44,080 nucleotides of DNA from Lachnospiraceae bacterium (GTDB lineage Bacteria > Bacillota > Clostridia > Lachnospirales > Lachnospiraceae): contig JAILAF010000008.1 of NCBI GenBank assembly GCA_024681775.1, positions 1 through 44,080 of the forward strand, in the 5' to 3' direction. Made by a program: the position numbers and the translations under genes. The notes under the pieces are model-generated. The model had not been told where the DNA came from, ran no database searches, and was given only the letters and a program-made list of their open reading frames with translations. Positions 31,698-40,991 of this stretch are shown one piece after another (position 1 is the first letter of the stretch; each line of letters begins with the position of its first letter).

Positions 31698-34108
31698 CTT
31701 ACTTTTACGAAGAGCAGGAGCAGAGCCACCAGGGTGATCCCCGCAGAGATCATGAGGCGGATGCGATGACTCTCCACCCAGTCCGTAAAGAGCTCTCTTG
31801 CAGAGGGCGTTACCGGCGCAGCGCTCTCCTGGACGAAGACGGTGTCCGCCGTCAGGATCTGCTCAGTGCTTAAGGCTTTGCCGGTGCCATAGAGGGCAAA
31901 GGGACTTAAGTGGTAGGTGGTAAAACGCACATAGGTGGTCTCTCCCACGGTAACGATCTCGGTGGGCAGGAGCTCTAACTGGCCGTTCCGATCCGTCGTA
32001 GCCACGATCACTTCCTGACCGCTGACTGCCAGGGGCACGGGAATGGCCACGGTGAGGCCCTGGCGTCCCAGTCTGGTGACGGGCAGGCCGGTGGCATCCG
32101 TTAAGTTAAGCTGATACAGGGCACTGCCGCCGGAGAGGTTGTAGGTGTGAAGGGATGATGCCCTCTCCATCGCCGCATCCAGGGCGATGTCGGAAGGTGC
32201 GCCGATCATGGTAAGCTGGTAGCCCCCCTTCTCTCCTGCCAGATAGGCCTGCGCATCGGAGACCCCGGTGACGGGGACTTCATACTCGGAGCCCAGGGGC
32301 GCTGCGGGATCGGGTGCGCCGGCAGGATCGCCGGAAACTCCATCCGCGCCGCCGGAGGCCGGATCCTCTGCGCCGCCTGCAAAAGCTCTCTCCACCACGC
32401 CGCCGGAGGCCGCAGGATTGGCGCCATAGGAAGCGTTCTCCTGACGGAAGGCCTTGTTGGAAAGGCGCTCTGCGGTGGGCTCATGGGTCATCTGCAGCTC
32501 TGCGCCTCCGGCATTTACCGTAACGCCACCGTCAAAGGCCTGTAAGCCCAGGGCATTCACGGACTCCGGCAGATCCACAGTGCTTAACGCGCATCCCGCG
32601 AAGGCTCTGTCTTTGATATTTTGCAGTCCCTGATTCAGATACACTTCCCGCAGGGAGCTGCATCCGTAAAAGCTCTCCTCTCCCGCACTCACCATGGAGT
32701 CAGGGAAGCGTACGCTTTCGATCTCGGTATGTCCGGAGAAGGCTCCGGCCGCAATGACCCGGGCGCCTTCCGGCAGGGTCACCTCGGGAACCGTCCCGCG
32801 GTAGGATACGATGACGCCGCCGCTCATGAGGAAGTCCCCGGTGCCGTTGGTGCCGTCCGCCAGGAACTCATTCACCCAGGCCGTATAGCCGAAAGCCTGG
32901 GGCTCCACGGTCATGACGGTAGCGGGGATCTCCACGGACTGGAGCCTGTCGCAATGGTAGAAGGCGCCGTAACCGATCTCCGTCAGTCCCTCCGGCAGAT
33001 CGATGTGATTGACGCTGCTTCTGGCGTAGGAAAACTGCCCGATGGATGTGATGGTCTCCGGCAATGTGATATGGTTCAGGTCAGAACGCTTATAGTAGGC
33101 CTGATCCGCCACGATCCTGCCATCCACGATGGTGTACTTCGGGATAAGGCTGTCGGTCACAGCGGAGCGGGTGCCGTTTTCCGCCACCTGCGCCTCTCCG
33201 TCCTCTCCCTCGGGGCTCACGGGCTGATGGTTGCCGTAGTAGACATTGCCATCCGCATTGTCCATGAAAAAGACGGCGCGGTTGCCCACGATATGAACGC
33301 TGGAAAGCTGCTTTCCCGCAGATCCGCCCGTCACATAGAGGTTGGCATCGGAACCGTAATAGGTGCCGTCGCTGCTGGGCGTAAAGTGAAAGGTCAGGGG
33401 ATCCTCTTCGGGATCACCGGTGGCACTTCCTTCCGCATTTCCGGCTTCCGCTTCATCTCCGGCATCAGAGCCGCCTTCCCCTTCCCCGTTTTCCGGCGTC
33501 GTCTCGTCTCCGGTGTACTCCGCCACATCCTCATACTCCGGCATCTGGGCCTGACGCACATAGAAGTCGGTGGCGTATTTGTAGGCAGCAGTGCCTTCGA
33601 TGGCATGGATCACCAGACGGGAGCACCCGTCAAAAGCGGTCTCGTGGATATGGAAGGTCTGGTAGGGAATGGTGATGTCCGTCAGGTTCACATCATCCTC
33701 AAAGGCCTTGATGCCGATGGTGGTGATGTTCCCGGGAATGGTCATGGTGCTTAAGCCCTTGCAGTTGGCAAAGACATAGTCTCCGATCTCCTTCAGCCCG
33801 CTTCCGATGGACACGGACTGCAGGTTGGCACAGCCCCAGAAGGCGTAGGCTTCGATCTTCTCCACACTGTCCGGGATCGTCACGGAGGTGATGTGGGTAT
33901 TGTCCTTGAAGGCATCCGTCGCCACCGTCAGCACCGAGGAAGGGATGGTGACCTTGCCTTCCGTACCGGTGTATTTGGTCAGGACTCCGTCTGCCGTAAT
34001 ACTAAAATTGGAGGCGGATGTTGCCGCATCCGCCTCCGCGTAAGGAAGCTGCAGCACCACCAGCGCCAGGATGAGCAAAAGCACACCCATCAGCTTTCTT
34101 GTTTTCAT
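31694..34108 (-). CDS. BspA-type leucine-rich-repeat surface protein with C-terminal membrane anchor
   Basis: An 804-residue secreted protein. A signal peptide (MKTRKLMGVLLLILALVVLQ, cut near residue 25-30) is followed by LRR_5/BspA-type repeats. The first block is at about 35-170 (IPDSVEKIEAYAFWGCANLQSVSIG is typical), and the second at about 335-530. An acidic low-complexity linker (about 200-245) separates the blocks, and a Gly/Ala/Pro linker follows. The domain before the anchor (about 650-750) ends in TTYHLSPFALY and matches the corresponding domain of the giant LRR protein next door. A single membrane helix (about 785-800) ends in KVR; there is no LPxTG-like motif, so it is a membrane-anchored rather than wall-anchored protein. 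BspA-type repeats are common in adhesins, but no ligand can be named. AAGGG lies about 10 bases before the ATG, 38 bases after the giant gene. Confidence 0.88.
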   Translation of the reverse strand: MKTRKLMGVLLLILALVVLQLPYAEADAATSASNFSITADGVLTKYTGTEGKVTIPSSVLTVATDAFKDNTHITSVTIPDSVEKIEAYAFWGCANLQSVSIGSGLKEIGDYVFANCKGLSTMTIPGNITTIGIKAFEDDVNLTDITIPYQTFHIHETAFDGCSRLVIHAIEGTAAYKYATDFYVRQAQMPEYEDVAEYTGDETTPENGEGEGGSDAGDEAEAGNAEGSATGDPEEDPLTFHFTPSSDGTYYGSDANLYVTGGSAGKQLSSVHIVGNRAVFFMDNADGNVYYGNHQPVSPEGEDGEAQVAENGTRSAVTDSLIPKYTIVDGRIVADQAYYKRSDLNHITLPETITSIGQFSYARSSVNHIDLPEGLTEIGYGAFYHCDRLQSVEIPATVMTVEPQAFGYTAWVNEFLADGTNGTGDFLMSGGVIVSYRGTVPEVTLPEGARVIAAGAFSGHTEIESVRFPDSMVSAGEESFYGCSSLREVYLNQGLQNIKDRAFAGCALSTVDLPESVNALGLQAFDGGVTVNAGGAELQMTHEPTAERLSNKAFRQENASYGANPAASGGVVERAFAGGAEDPASGGADGVSGDPAGAPDPAAPLGSEYEVPVTGVSDAQAYLAGEKGGYQLTMIGAPSDIALDAAMERASSLHTYNLSGGSALYQLNLTDATGLPVTRLGRQGLTVAIPVPLAVSGQEVIVATTDRNGQLELLPTEIVTVGETTYVRFTTYHLSPFALYGTGKALSTEQILTADTVFVQESAAPVTPSARELFTDWVESHRIRLMISAGITLVALLLLFVKVR

Positions 34109-34146
34109 TTTTCGCTACCCTTGCTTCCTGACTATTTTTACAAAGC

Positions 34147-37100
34147 TTACTTGCCGGCCTTTACAGGCTGCAGGTTTTTCCGGTCTCTCTTCAGGAAGAG
34201 GACCAGACTGATGGCAAAGAGGCCGATACTGAAGAACCACTTGGGATGGATACCGTCCGCCGTCTTCGGGGAGGAATCGATATCACCGCCGGCCACAATG
34301 CTGTTGGTATTGACATAGATCACATAGGGCGAGAAGTGCGTCGCCGTAAAGGTCATGCAAGGCACGTTGTTGATGGTGGTAAACTTCGGTGCCAGGACGC
34401 TGAGCTGGTTGTCGATGATGCAGGCGATCTTGTTGTTGCCCGCATACTGGATCATGGAATCGGGAATGGGCAGGGTGATGGTAATGCTCAGGCCCGTGGT
34501 ATCCGTGATCTTCGAGGTACCGGCTGCGTCGTACAGAGAGATGTCCATGGGGAAGTAGGCAATGTTGTCGATATTGCCGTACTCGGCCATCAATGCCGTC
34601 AGGGCTGCCTGTGCCGCTGCAGAGTTCTCCGTGATCTTGATGGTAAAGTTGTCGGAGGATCCGTTCACCGTTGCGGAGACCACGCCGGTGTTGCTCAGGC
34701 CGTTCTTGTCGATGACCACCGTGGTGCCGCCTCTGGTATTGGTGCCGGAGTTACCTCCGCCGTTACCGCCGCCCTTGCCGCCACCGCCGTTGCCGGAGTT
34801 GCTTCCGCCTCCGCCGCCACCATTGCCGCCGTTAGAGCCGTTCTTAAAGGATGCGGTCACGGTGCAGTTCTCACCGGGCATGGTGATCACGGTTGCGGAC
34901 AGGACCTTGGACGCGATCTTGGTCGCTTCGGGAGATACGCTCCAGGAGTCAAATACCTTGCCGCTGGCGGGATCGTCGGCCACGATGATGACCTGCGCTC
35001 CCTCCACGTAGCTGCCGGAGCCGCTACCGTTCACCACCGTCAGGGTGTAGTACTTTTTCTTGGTGTCGCCGTCGGGGCCGTCGTCATCGCCATCGCCATC
35101 GCCACCGCCGCCGCTGCCCTTGGTGTAGACAGCTCTGGTGTCAAAGCTTGCTGTGACATTGGTCAGGGGTCTGTCCCAGCCGGTGAAGGTGTAGCCCTCT
35201 CTGGCAGGTCCCTGGATGAAGGGTGCGTCCTCTCCCGCTCCCACAGTTGCGGAGTAGAAAAGGCTCAGACCGTCGTAGGTGTAGTAGTTGACAGTGAAGT
35301 CACCGTTGTAATCGGTGTTAGACACGTACTGTGCCACGGTATCCATGTCATTCTTGATATTGGTCAGGGCACGGTCCCATCCGGTGAATGTGTAGCCTTC
35401 CCGCTCGGGTCCCTGGATGTCCGGCGCGTTCTCGCCGTCGATGACCTGGATGGTGTAGTACAGGGTCGCGCCGTCAAAGGTGTAGTAGTTCACAGTGTGG
35501 GTCACCACATCCTCTTCCACGTACTGGGCGTAGGTGTCGATGTCCTGAGTGATGTTGGTGAGGATCTGGTCCCATCCGGTGAAGATGTAGCCCTGCCGCT
35601 CGGGGCCCATGATGTAAGGCGCATCTCCGCCGTACTCCACCTCATAGGTCTTGAAGACATAGAGCCCATCGTAGGTGTAGTAGGTGACGGTGCAGGTCTC
35701 GGTACCTTCCTTGTACAGAGCGATGGTGGAGATGTCGGACTGGACATTGGTCAGGTCCTTATCCCAGCCGGTGAAGGTGTATCCGTCTCTGGCGGGGCCG
35801 TTGATATTGGGTGCGTCCTTGCCCGCTTCCACGATGGCGGTGTAGTACAGGGAACTGCCGTCGTAGTTGTAGTAGCTGACGGTGTAGGTGGTGATACCGA
35901 TGGCGGAATAGGTCGCGTAGGTATCCAGATCCGTCGCCACCGCGTCAATGGGGCGGTCCCAGCCGGTAAAGGTATAGCCCTCTCTCTCGGGCGGGGTGGG
36001 CGCGAGTCTGGTCAGGTCGCTGCCTCTCGCCACCGTCTCGGTGCCCAGGAGGGTGCCGTCGTAATCGTAGAAGTTTACAGTGACGGTATCCTCGGAGTAT
36101 TGTGCAAAGAGGTTCAAGTCACTGTGTACATCCTCGTACCCCAGGTTCTGCTGGCTGTCCCACCACCGGATGAAGAAGTAGCCGGATCTGCCATGGACCG
36201 TGGGAGGAACCGCATCATGGCCCTCGATGACGGTCTGGGAATCCACCATGACCATTTGGTCAGGGGAACTGTCAGTGTAGTCCCAGAAGACCACCGTAAA
36301 GGTTGCAGGCAGCTGGGATACGGTATAACCGTTGGCATCTGCGTAAGCAAAGGTCTGGGAATCCTTCGGTGCGTACACTTCCACCACAGAGTTTCTGGTA
36401 TGGTCGGACTGTTCGGTGAGCCCGTCAAATCCGGTGGACTCCATATGATCCAGCGCATGGGTGGAGAAAATGGTATTGCCGTTGTAAATTTCCAGGTCTA
36501 CCAGCTTCTTGGTTCCGTCGAAGGCGTAGTCCTTGATGGAATTGTTGGAAGCGGGCAGGATCACGCTGGACAGATCTACGGAATCCTTGAAGCAGAATTC
36601 CGGCACGGAGGCGATGCTGCTTCCGCTCAGGTCTACATTGGTCAGCGGCGTGTTGCCGAAAGCTTCGCGGCTGAGGGCGGTCACGCCGGAAACATCGGTG
36701 GAACGGATATTTCTGGAGGCTCTGCCTGCCAGCACTTCGATCAGGGTCGTCTTGCCGCTGCCGTAGATGATGGAATTCTCGCAGGTGTAGTTCGTGTTGG
36801 CCCCGAAGTCCACATGAGCCAGGTTCGTGCATCCCCAGAAGGGAGCCACCGCCATGTCGGAAACGGAGGAGGAAAAAGTAGCACTGCTTAATGCCGCATC
36901 ATTCTCGAATGCATGATATCCCAGCTGGGAAGCATTCTGCAGGGATACGGTGGCCAGGGAAGCGCAGTTACCGAAGGCCCTGTCACCCATGGTGCCGATG
37001 GGACCGGTGCCGGAGACGTCCGTCAGATCAGCGCATCCGAAGAAAGCGCCCGCATCCAGATCCACGGTCTCGGTTCCGCGGAAGGTAAGGGTCTTCAGGT

Positions 37101-39768
37101 AGGAAGCACCCGCAAAATCGCTGGTATTCGGATCAATGGTCAGATCGATCCAGTATTTCCCGGTATCACCGCTGTGATAGCCGAAGGTGGTCCCGTCAGA
37201 ACCGATATTGGCCTGGTGGTGCGTATGGGTGCCGTCAGCTGCATCGCCGGAAGTGCTCACGGTATAACCGGTCTCCACCTTCGTCAGGCCTTCGATCACC
37301 ACATCCATGGCATCGGCCGTGGTGGTTACCTTGGTCTTGAAAAGTCCATCCTTGATGGCATCCACGCCGGAGGGGATGGTCAGTGTCTTCGCCGCATTCA
37401 GGAAGATCTGCTGCTCCTCGGTTAAGGAAGTCGTAGGAGAAGTAGCATTTGCAATGGCATTTGCCGCAGCGTCCTGCTGATCTGCCGTCAGGTAATCCGC
37501 AGTCGCATAGGTCGAAAGTGTGGAATTGGTAGGGAAATCCTGCAGCTCGGGATATCCCGTTCCGGTGCCGCCGTCATAGACATACTTTACGGTAAGGCAG
37601 GTGGGCCATCCGGAATAGTAAGTGATAAAGCTGGTAGCCTGGTTGCGATTGTTGTAATTGCCGTTCACGTTCATCGCATACAGGTACGGGGTGGAGCTGT
37701 CGGAGATCTCTCCCACGAAAGCAAGCGGCACCTTGGGGGTATTATCCGCATTCGTCATCGACCCGCAGTTTGCTGTAGCAGGCGATACGTGAATGGACAC
37801 ATCCTGGGTCTTGAAGGCTTCGTTTCCGATGGAAACGGAAGGATTCTCAAAACGGACCAGCCGCAGGTTATGACAGCCCTTAAAGGCCTCATCTCCGATG
37901 GACTGGATATTGGCAGGAAGGGTCAGGGTCTCCAGCGTACAGTGATCCTGGAAGGTCCTGGCTGCGATGGATCCGATGTAATAGGGTCCGATCCAGTTGG
38001 GGAAGTCCAGGGTGGTGATATTGTTGGAGTTAAAGACCGCAGACAGCAGCGTGTTGCTGGAGTCCACCTGGAAGGTCACGGTATCCGCCGCCGTCGCACC
38101 ACACTTCGTGGTCCGCTCATAGCGGTCTTCGCCGTAATACTTGTAGGAAAGCTCATTGGCGGTACAGGTCTGATGCAATGCGCCCAGAGAATTGGCGCTT
38201 CTGTCCTTGCCCTCGAAATAGAACTTCTCCGTCACCTGCTCCTTGAAATCGTCCCAGGTGAAAGTAACGCCGGAATGGTTCGCTGTCGTAAGAGAGCCAT
38301 CCGTGTATGCCTCGGTAGAGTCATAGAAATCGATGGTGGTATTGCCGGTGGAGATCCAGTTCAGTGCATTACAGCCGGCAAAGGCGCTCATCTCCACCCC
38401 CTCGGTAAAGCCCTGAGGGAAGGTGATATCTGACAGCTCCATGCAATCCCAAAACGCATAATATCCCAGTCTGGTGAGGACCGAACCGGTATTGTTCCCG
38501 CCGGTAAGGTCGCAGGACTGGAGGCTCCAGCCGTTCTGGAACGCTCCGTCGCATATCGTCTCCACGGAGTTCGGCAGAGAGAAGTTCGACATGGAACGGC
38601 AGTCCTTGAAGGCATAGGCACCGATGGTCTTCAGACTACAGACATCCGGAATGGAAACACCGGACATACGGGTGCAGGCGTCGAATGCATGATTGCCGAT
38701 CTCGTTTAAGCCGTTTCCGAAATTGAAATTGGTAAGACCGGTACAGCCATAGAAAGCGTAATCGCCGATGCTGGACAGGTTCCGGCCGGTGATCAGCGTA
38801 CCGATGTTACCGTGATTGGCGAAAATACCCTGATTTGCGCCGTTGGCATCCGTGATATCGCCTGCGATCTCCCAGGACGTGGATCCGGTAGTGCCATCGG
38901 TGGAGGAGGTCAGGTACTGATTTCCGATCCAAATAACAGTAACGTTATGAATCCATTGAAAAGCCTGATCGGTTGTAGCAATCGGAGCTGTTGATCCATC
39001 CGGCTTATAGTTGGCCGTCGGATAGTAATAGAAGGAAGCAGGGTCGTTCGTAAACTGACTCCAGGTACTGTAAGTATCGTAATAGCAGGGATAGTAGGAG
39101 TAGGTAGTGACGGTCTCCTTGGCATAACGCTTTCCGTCATCCGTCTCTGTCGTCAGATCATACAGCGGGTTGTTATCTTCATCGAAAAGAGGAAGATAAA
39201 TTCCACCCTTCAGGACATAATCGCCTACAGGGCTCTCCACATAAAGGCCGGTCTCCGTGGTTTCGGAAATGCAATAGAACAGGTAATTACCACTCTGTCC
39301 AACAGCACAATAACCGCCGCTGCTACCCTGGTTGTCATCGTACTGTTTATAACCGTCCACGGTATCCGGGATGGTCAGCGTGTTGTTTTCAATGGAACCG
39401 TTATGGGAAAAGCCGAGAATAATTGCACTGCGGTTGGTGGCACTGGGATTGCCGTACTCATCCACATACGCAAACTGATACCAGCCGTCACCGGTGGTAT
39501 AGATGGGCGTTTGATAGGTGTTCCCGTTTCTTGTGTAGGTCTCCTGTACATGAGGGATCTTGGTATCGATGGTCACGCCGGTATTGCCGGTGGCACCGAT
39601 CTTATATTTTGTATTTGTGCCAATGGTAAGAGTTGCGGGATCAGCCTGCGCTTCACCTCCCGAATAAGATCCGGTGGGAATCGCAGCCACCACAATACTG
39701 GATGCCAGGAACAGGGCTCCCAGCGTCTTGCGGATCTGCTTCTTCATTACTCTCTTCTTTTTAGCCAT
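34147..39768 (-). CDS. Giant LRR adhesin-like surface protein with InlB-type repeats and sortase signal
   Basis: A 1873-residue cell-wall protein. A basic start and hydrophobic core form a signal peptide (cut near residue 42, AQA-DP). An N-terminal region of unknown type (43-310) is rich in Tyr. BspA-type LRR blocks lie at about 325-470, 590-680 and 850-1110. Six Listeria-Bacteroides (InlB B-type) repeats at about 1156-1550 share EGYTFTGWDR-like cores. Next come a divergent repeat of the same superfamily (YYTLTVVNGSGSGSYVEGA), a Gly-rich linker (about 1640-1680) and a beta domain ending in TATHFSPYVIY. The C-terminus is a sortase signal: SPKTA (1833-1837), a hydrophobic helix FFSIGLFAISLVLFL, then KRDRK. 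The start at 39768 is 5 bases after the sortase stop; ATG 39747 is a possible alternative. The adjacent class B sortase is its likely partner. Ligand unknown. Confidence 0.9.
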   Translation of the reverse strand: MAKKKRVMKKQIRKTLGALFLASSIVVAAIPTGSYSGGEAQADPATLTIGTNTKYKIGATGNTGVTIDTKIPHVQETYTRNGNTYQTPIYTTGDGWYQFAYVDEYGNPSATNRSAIILGFSHNGSIENNTLTIPDTVDGYKQYDDNQGSSGGYCAVGQSGNYLFYCISETTETGLYVESPVGDYVLKGGIYLPLFDEDNNPLYDLTTETDDGKRYAKETVTTYSYYPCYYDTYSTWSQFTNDPASFYYYPTANYKPDGSTAPIATTDQAFQWIHNVTVIWIGNQYLTSSTDGTTGSTSWEIAGDITDANGANQGIFANHGNIGTLITGRNLSSIGDYAFYGCTGLTNFNFGNGLNEIGNHAFDACTRMSGVSIPDVCSLKTIGAYAFKDCRSMSNFSLPNSVETICDGAFQNGWSLQSCDLTGGNNTGSVLTRLGYYAFWDCMELSDITFPQGFTEGVEMSAFAGCNALNWISTGNTTIDFYDSTEAYTDGSLTTANHSGVTFTWDDFKEQVTEKFYFEGKDRSANSLGALHQTCTANELSYKYYGEDRYERTTKCGATAADTVTFQVDSSNTLLSAVFNSNNITTLDFPNWIGPYYIGSIAARTFQDHCTLETLTLPANIQSIGDEAFKGCHNLRLVRFENPSVSIGNEAFKTQDVSIHVSPATANCGSMTNADNTPKVPLAFVGEISDSSTPYLYAMNVNGNYNNRNQATSFITYYSGWPTCLTVKYVYDGGTGTGYPELQDFPTNSTLSTYATADYLTADQQDAAANAIANATSPTTSLTEEQQIFLNAAKTLTIPSGVDAIKDGLFKTKVTTTADAMDVVIEGLTKVETGYTVSTSGDAADGTHTHHQANIGSDGTTFGYHSGDTGKYWIDLTIDPNTSDFAGASYLKTLTFRGTETVDLDAGAFFGCADLTDVSGTGPIGTMGDRAFGNCASLATVSLQNASQLGYHAFENDAALSSATFSSSVSDMAVAPFWGCTNLAHVDFGANTNYTCENSIIYGSGKTTLIEVLAGRASRNIRSTDVSGVTALSREAFGNTPLTNVDLSGSSIASVPEFCFKDSVDLSSVILPASNNSIKDYAFDGTKKLVDLEIYNGNTIFSTHALDHMESTGFDGLTEQSDHTRNSVVEVYAPKDSQTFAYADANGYTVSQLPATFTVVFWDYTDSSPDQMVMVDSQTVIEGHDAVPPTVHGRSGYFFIRWWDSQQNLGYEDVHSDLNLFAQYSEDTVTVNFYDYDGTLLGTETVARGSDLTRLAPTPPEREGYTFTGWDRPIDAVATDLDTYATYSAIGITTYTVSYYNYDGSSLYYTAIVEAGKDAPNINGPARDGYTFTGWDKDLTNVQSDISTIALYKEGTETCTVTYYTYDGLYVFKTYEVEYGGDAPYIMGPERQGYIFTGWDQILTNITQDIDTYAQYVEEDVVTHTVNYYTFDGATLYYTIQVIDGENAPDIQGPEREGYTFTGWDRALTNIKNDMDTVAQYVSNTDYNGDFTVNYYTYDGLSLFYSATVGAGEDAPFIQGPAREGYTFTGWDRPLTNVTASFDTRAVYTKGSGGGGDGDGDDDGPDGDTKKKYYTLTVVNGSGSGSYVEGAQVIIVADDPASGKVFDSWSVSPEATKIASKVLSATVITMPGENCTVTASFKNGSNGGNGGGGGGSNSGNGGGGKGGGNGGGNSGTNTRGGTTVVIDKNGLSNTGVVSATVNGSSDNFTIKITENSAAAQAALTALMAEYGNIDNIAYFPMDISLYDAAGTSKITDTTGLSITITLPIPDSMIQYAGNNKIACIIDNQLSVLAPKFTTINNVPCMTFTATHFSPYVIYVNTNSIVAGGDIDSSPKTADGIHPKWFFSIGLFAISLVLFLKRDRKNLQPVKAGK
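34730..34846 (-). repeat. Glycine-rich low-complexity linker of the giant LRR protein
   Basis: About 39 codons are mainly Gly with Asn, Ser and Lys, with near-repeats such as NGGGGKGGGNGGGN. It separates the repeat region from the pre-anchor domain and probably serves as a flexible spacer or wall-spanning segment. Confidence 0.8.
35119..36303 (-). repeat. Six tandem Listeria-Bacteroides (InlB B-type) repeats
   Basis: Six head-to-tail protein repeats of about 65 residues (about 195 bases) follow the pattern V-x-Y-Y-x-Y-D-G ... G-P-x-R-x-G-Y-x-F-T-G-W-D ... D-x-x-A-x-Y. The first (near 36094-36303) is degenerate, with FFIRWWDS in place of the FTGWD core; the later five are close to each other. 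Protein similarity is higher than DNA identity, so the copies are old rather than freshly expanded. Confidence 0.85.
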
Positions 39769-39773
39769 GTCTC

Positions 39774-40979
39774 TCAGTTCTCCCTTTTTTTGGCTACAAC
39801 CACGAAACGACCGTTGGCCTCCTCATAATCGCAGGTGGACAGCGTGATCAGGTGGTCTCCGTACTCAGCGGTGACACCCGTGTCGTAAAGTGACATGGCA
39901 GCCATCTCATCCATGTAGGAATCGAACTCGACTGCACTGTATGCCTCATAAAACTGATAGTATTTAAAGGCGATGGAGTCCTCCGTATCCAGATGGGTCC
40001 GGAAGACATACATCACATCGTATGTCCCATGTTCATAGATGGAATCAAAGCTGATGGTCTTATGGTTCTCCCAGAAACTCTCCTTCTCATATTTGTCCAG
40101 CTTGCCAAACATGGCGCCGCTCTTCATATGATGCCCGTAGATGATCAGGTTGGTGGAGGGCTTTGCAACATCACAGCCGCTGTCTATGAACAGGGTCCCG
40201 TTCCGGTTATCCTTGCCGTCAAAGCTGTGATTCAGATACCAGGAATCAGCATTCGGGTTATCTGCAGACAGCTGCATGACAGGAAGACCCTCGTCAGAGA
40301 GTATATCGGCTATTTTGATCCATCCGATTAGGTTTCTATTCTTTTTTAATAAATCTTCGAATTCGGGGAGCACCTCCGGCAGAGCGGTATCCACCTCGTC
40401 CAGGGTAAAGGTCGCGGTCTGCTCCTCTTGCGTTTTGTCCGGCTTTGCGGGCTTTCCGCTGAGCTCCGCATCCGCGTTTTCCTTCAGGGTGCTGAGCACG
40501 GAGAAGGTCTGGGAATTCCGATAATCCAGCCAGTAGTAGAACCCGATGTAGCCGATGCAGATCACGGCCACCACGGCGCTCAGTGCCACGATAAGGCGGC
40601 GGCGCTTCTCCTGCTTTTGCAAAATGGCGCGGGCGCCGGCTTCCACCTCGGCGGAGACGGGCTTTTTGGCGGCGCTTTCGTCCTTATCGTTTTTACCTGC
40701 GGTTTTCCCGGCGACGCCTTTCCTGCCGGCAGCGTTCGGGTCCCGCTTTTCCTTCCGGATCAGTTCATCCAGCTCTTCCAGAAAGTCGTCTCCCAGGATG
40801 GTATGGAATTTGATCTTTTTGTTTGCAATGTCATTCCGGAGGGCGGTGAGCTGCTGCAGGTTCATGGATTTTACCTTCTCCCGCAGCAGATCGATGGCCT
40901 TTTTGTCGGTTTCCGCCAGCTTCGCATCCGCAGGGGTCCGAAACTGCCTGCCCTCCACAATGTATACTTTTGGTGCCAT
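39774..40979 (-). CDS. srtB: Class B sortase with an unusual cytoplasmic N-terminal domain
   Basis: A 401-residue transpeptidase that cuts a sorting signal and joins the protein to the wall. The catalytic triad is visible: His283 in IIYGHHM, Cys383 in LSTCDY and Arg391 in NGRFVV. The TLSTC/N-G-R-F-V-V arrangement and the W-Y-L-N-H segment (YLNHSFDGK) identify class B. A single helix (about 130-150) anchors it. Class B sortases usually start near this helix. Here about 128 residues precede it: a Lys/Glu-rich helical domain starting PKVYIVEGRQF, then a Lys/Ala-rich linker. The gene starts 12 bases after leuS with no clear ribosome site and ends 5 bases before the giant LRR gene, whose SPKTA signal is the probable substrate. 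It could alternatively build sortase-linked pili, but no pilin-like substrate is seen. Confidence 0.92.
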   Translation of the reverse strand: MAPKVYIVEGRQFRTPADAKLAETDKKAIDLLREKVKSMNLQQLTALRNDIANKKIKFHTILGDDFLEELDELIRKEKRDPNAAGRKGVAGKTAGKNDKDESAAKKPVSAEVEAGARAILQKQEKRRRLIVALSAVVAVICIGYIGFYYWLDYRNSQTFSVLSTLKENADAELSGKPAKPDKTQEEQTATFTLDEVDTALPEVLPEFEDLLKKNRNLIGWIKIADILSDEGLPVMQLSADNPNADSWYLNHSFDGKDNRNGTLFIDSGCDVAKPSTNLIIYGHHMKSGAMFGKLDKYEKESFWENHKTISFDSIYEHGTYDVMYVFRTHLDTEDSIAFKYYQFYEAYSAVEFDSYMDEMAAMSLYDTGVTAEYGDHLITLSTCDYEEANGRFVVVAKKREN

Positions 40980-40991
40980 AAGGTCTGTAGC

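Noticed and set aside
31694-31900. Sorting signal in the smaller LRR protein
   Set aside because: The C-terminus has a membrane helix and short basic end, but no LPxTG-like or SPKTA-like pentapeptide before it.
35119-36303. CRISPR-like or satellite repeat array
   Set aside because: The regular spacing of about 195 bases comes from in-frame InlB-type protein repeats inside one coding sequence; there are no short identical repeats with spacers.
34246-36891. Long plus-strand open frame opposite the giant LRR gene
   Set aside because: It arises from the codon pattern of the repeat region; the translation is His/Gly/Val-rich without domain features.
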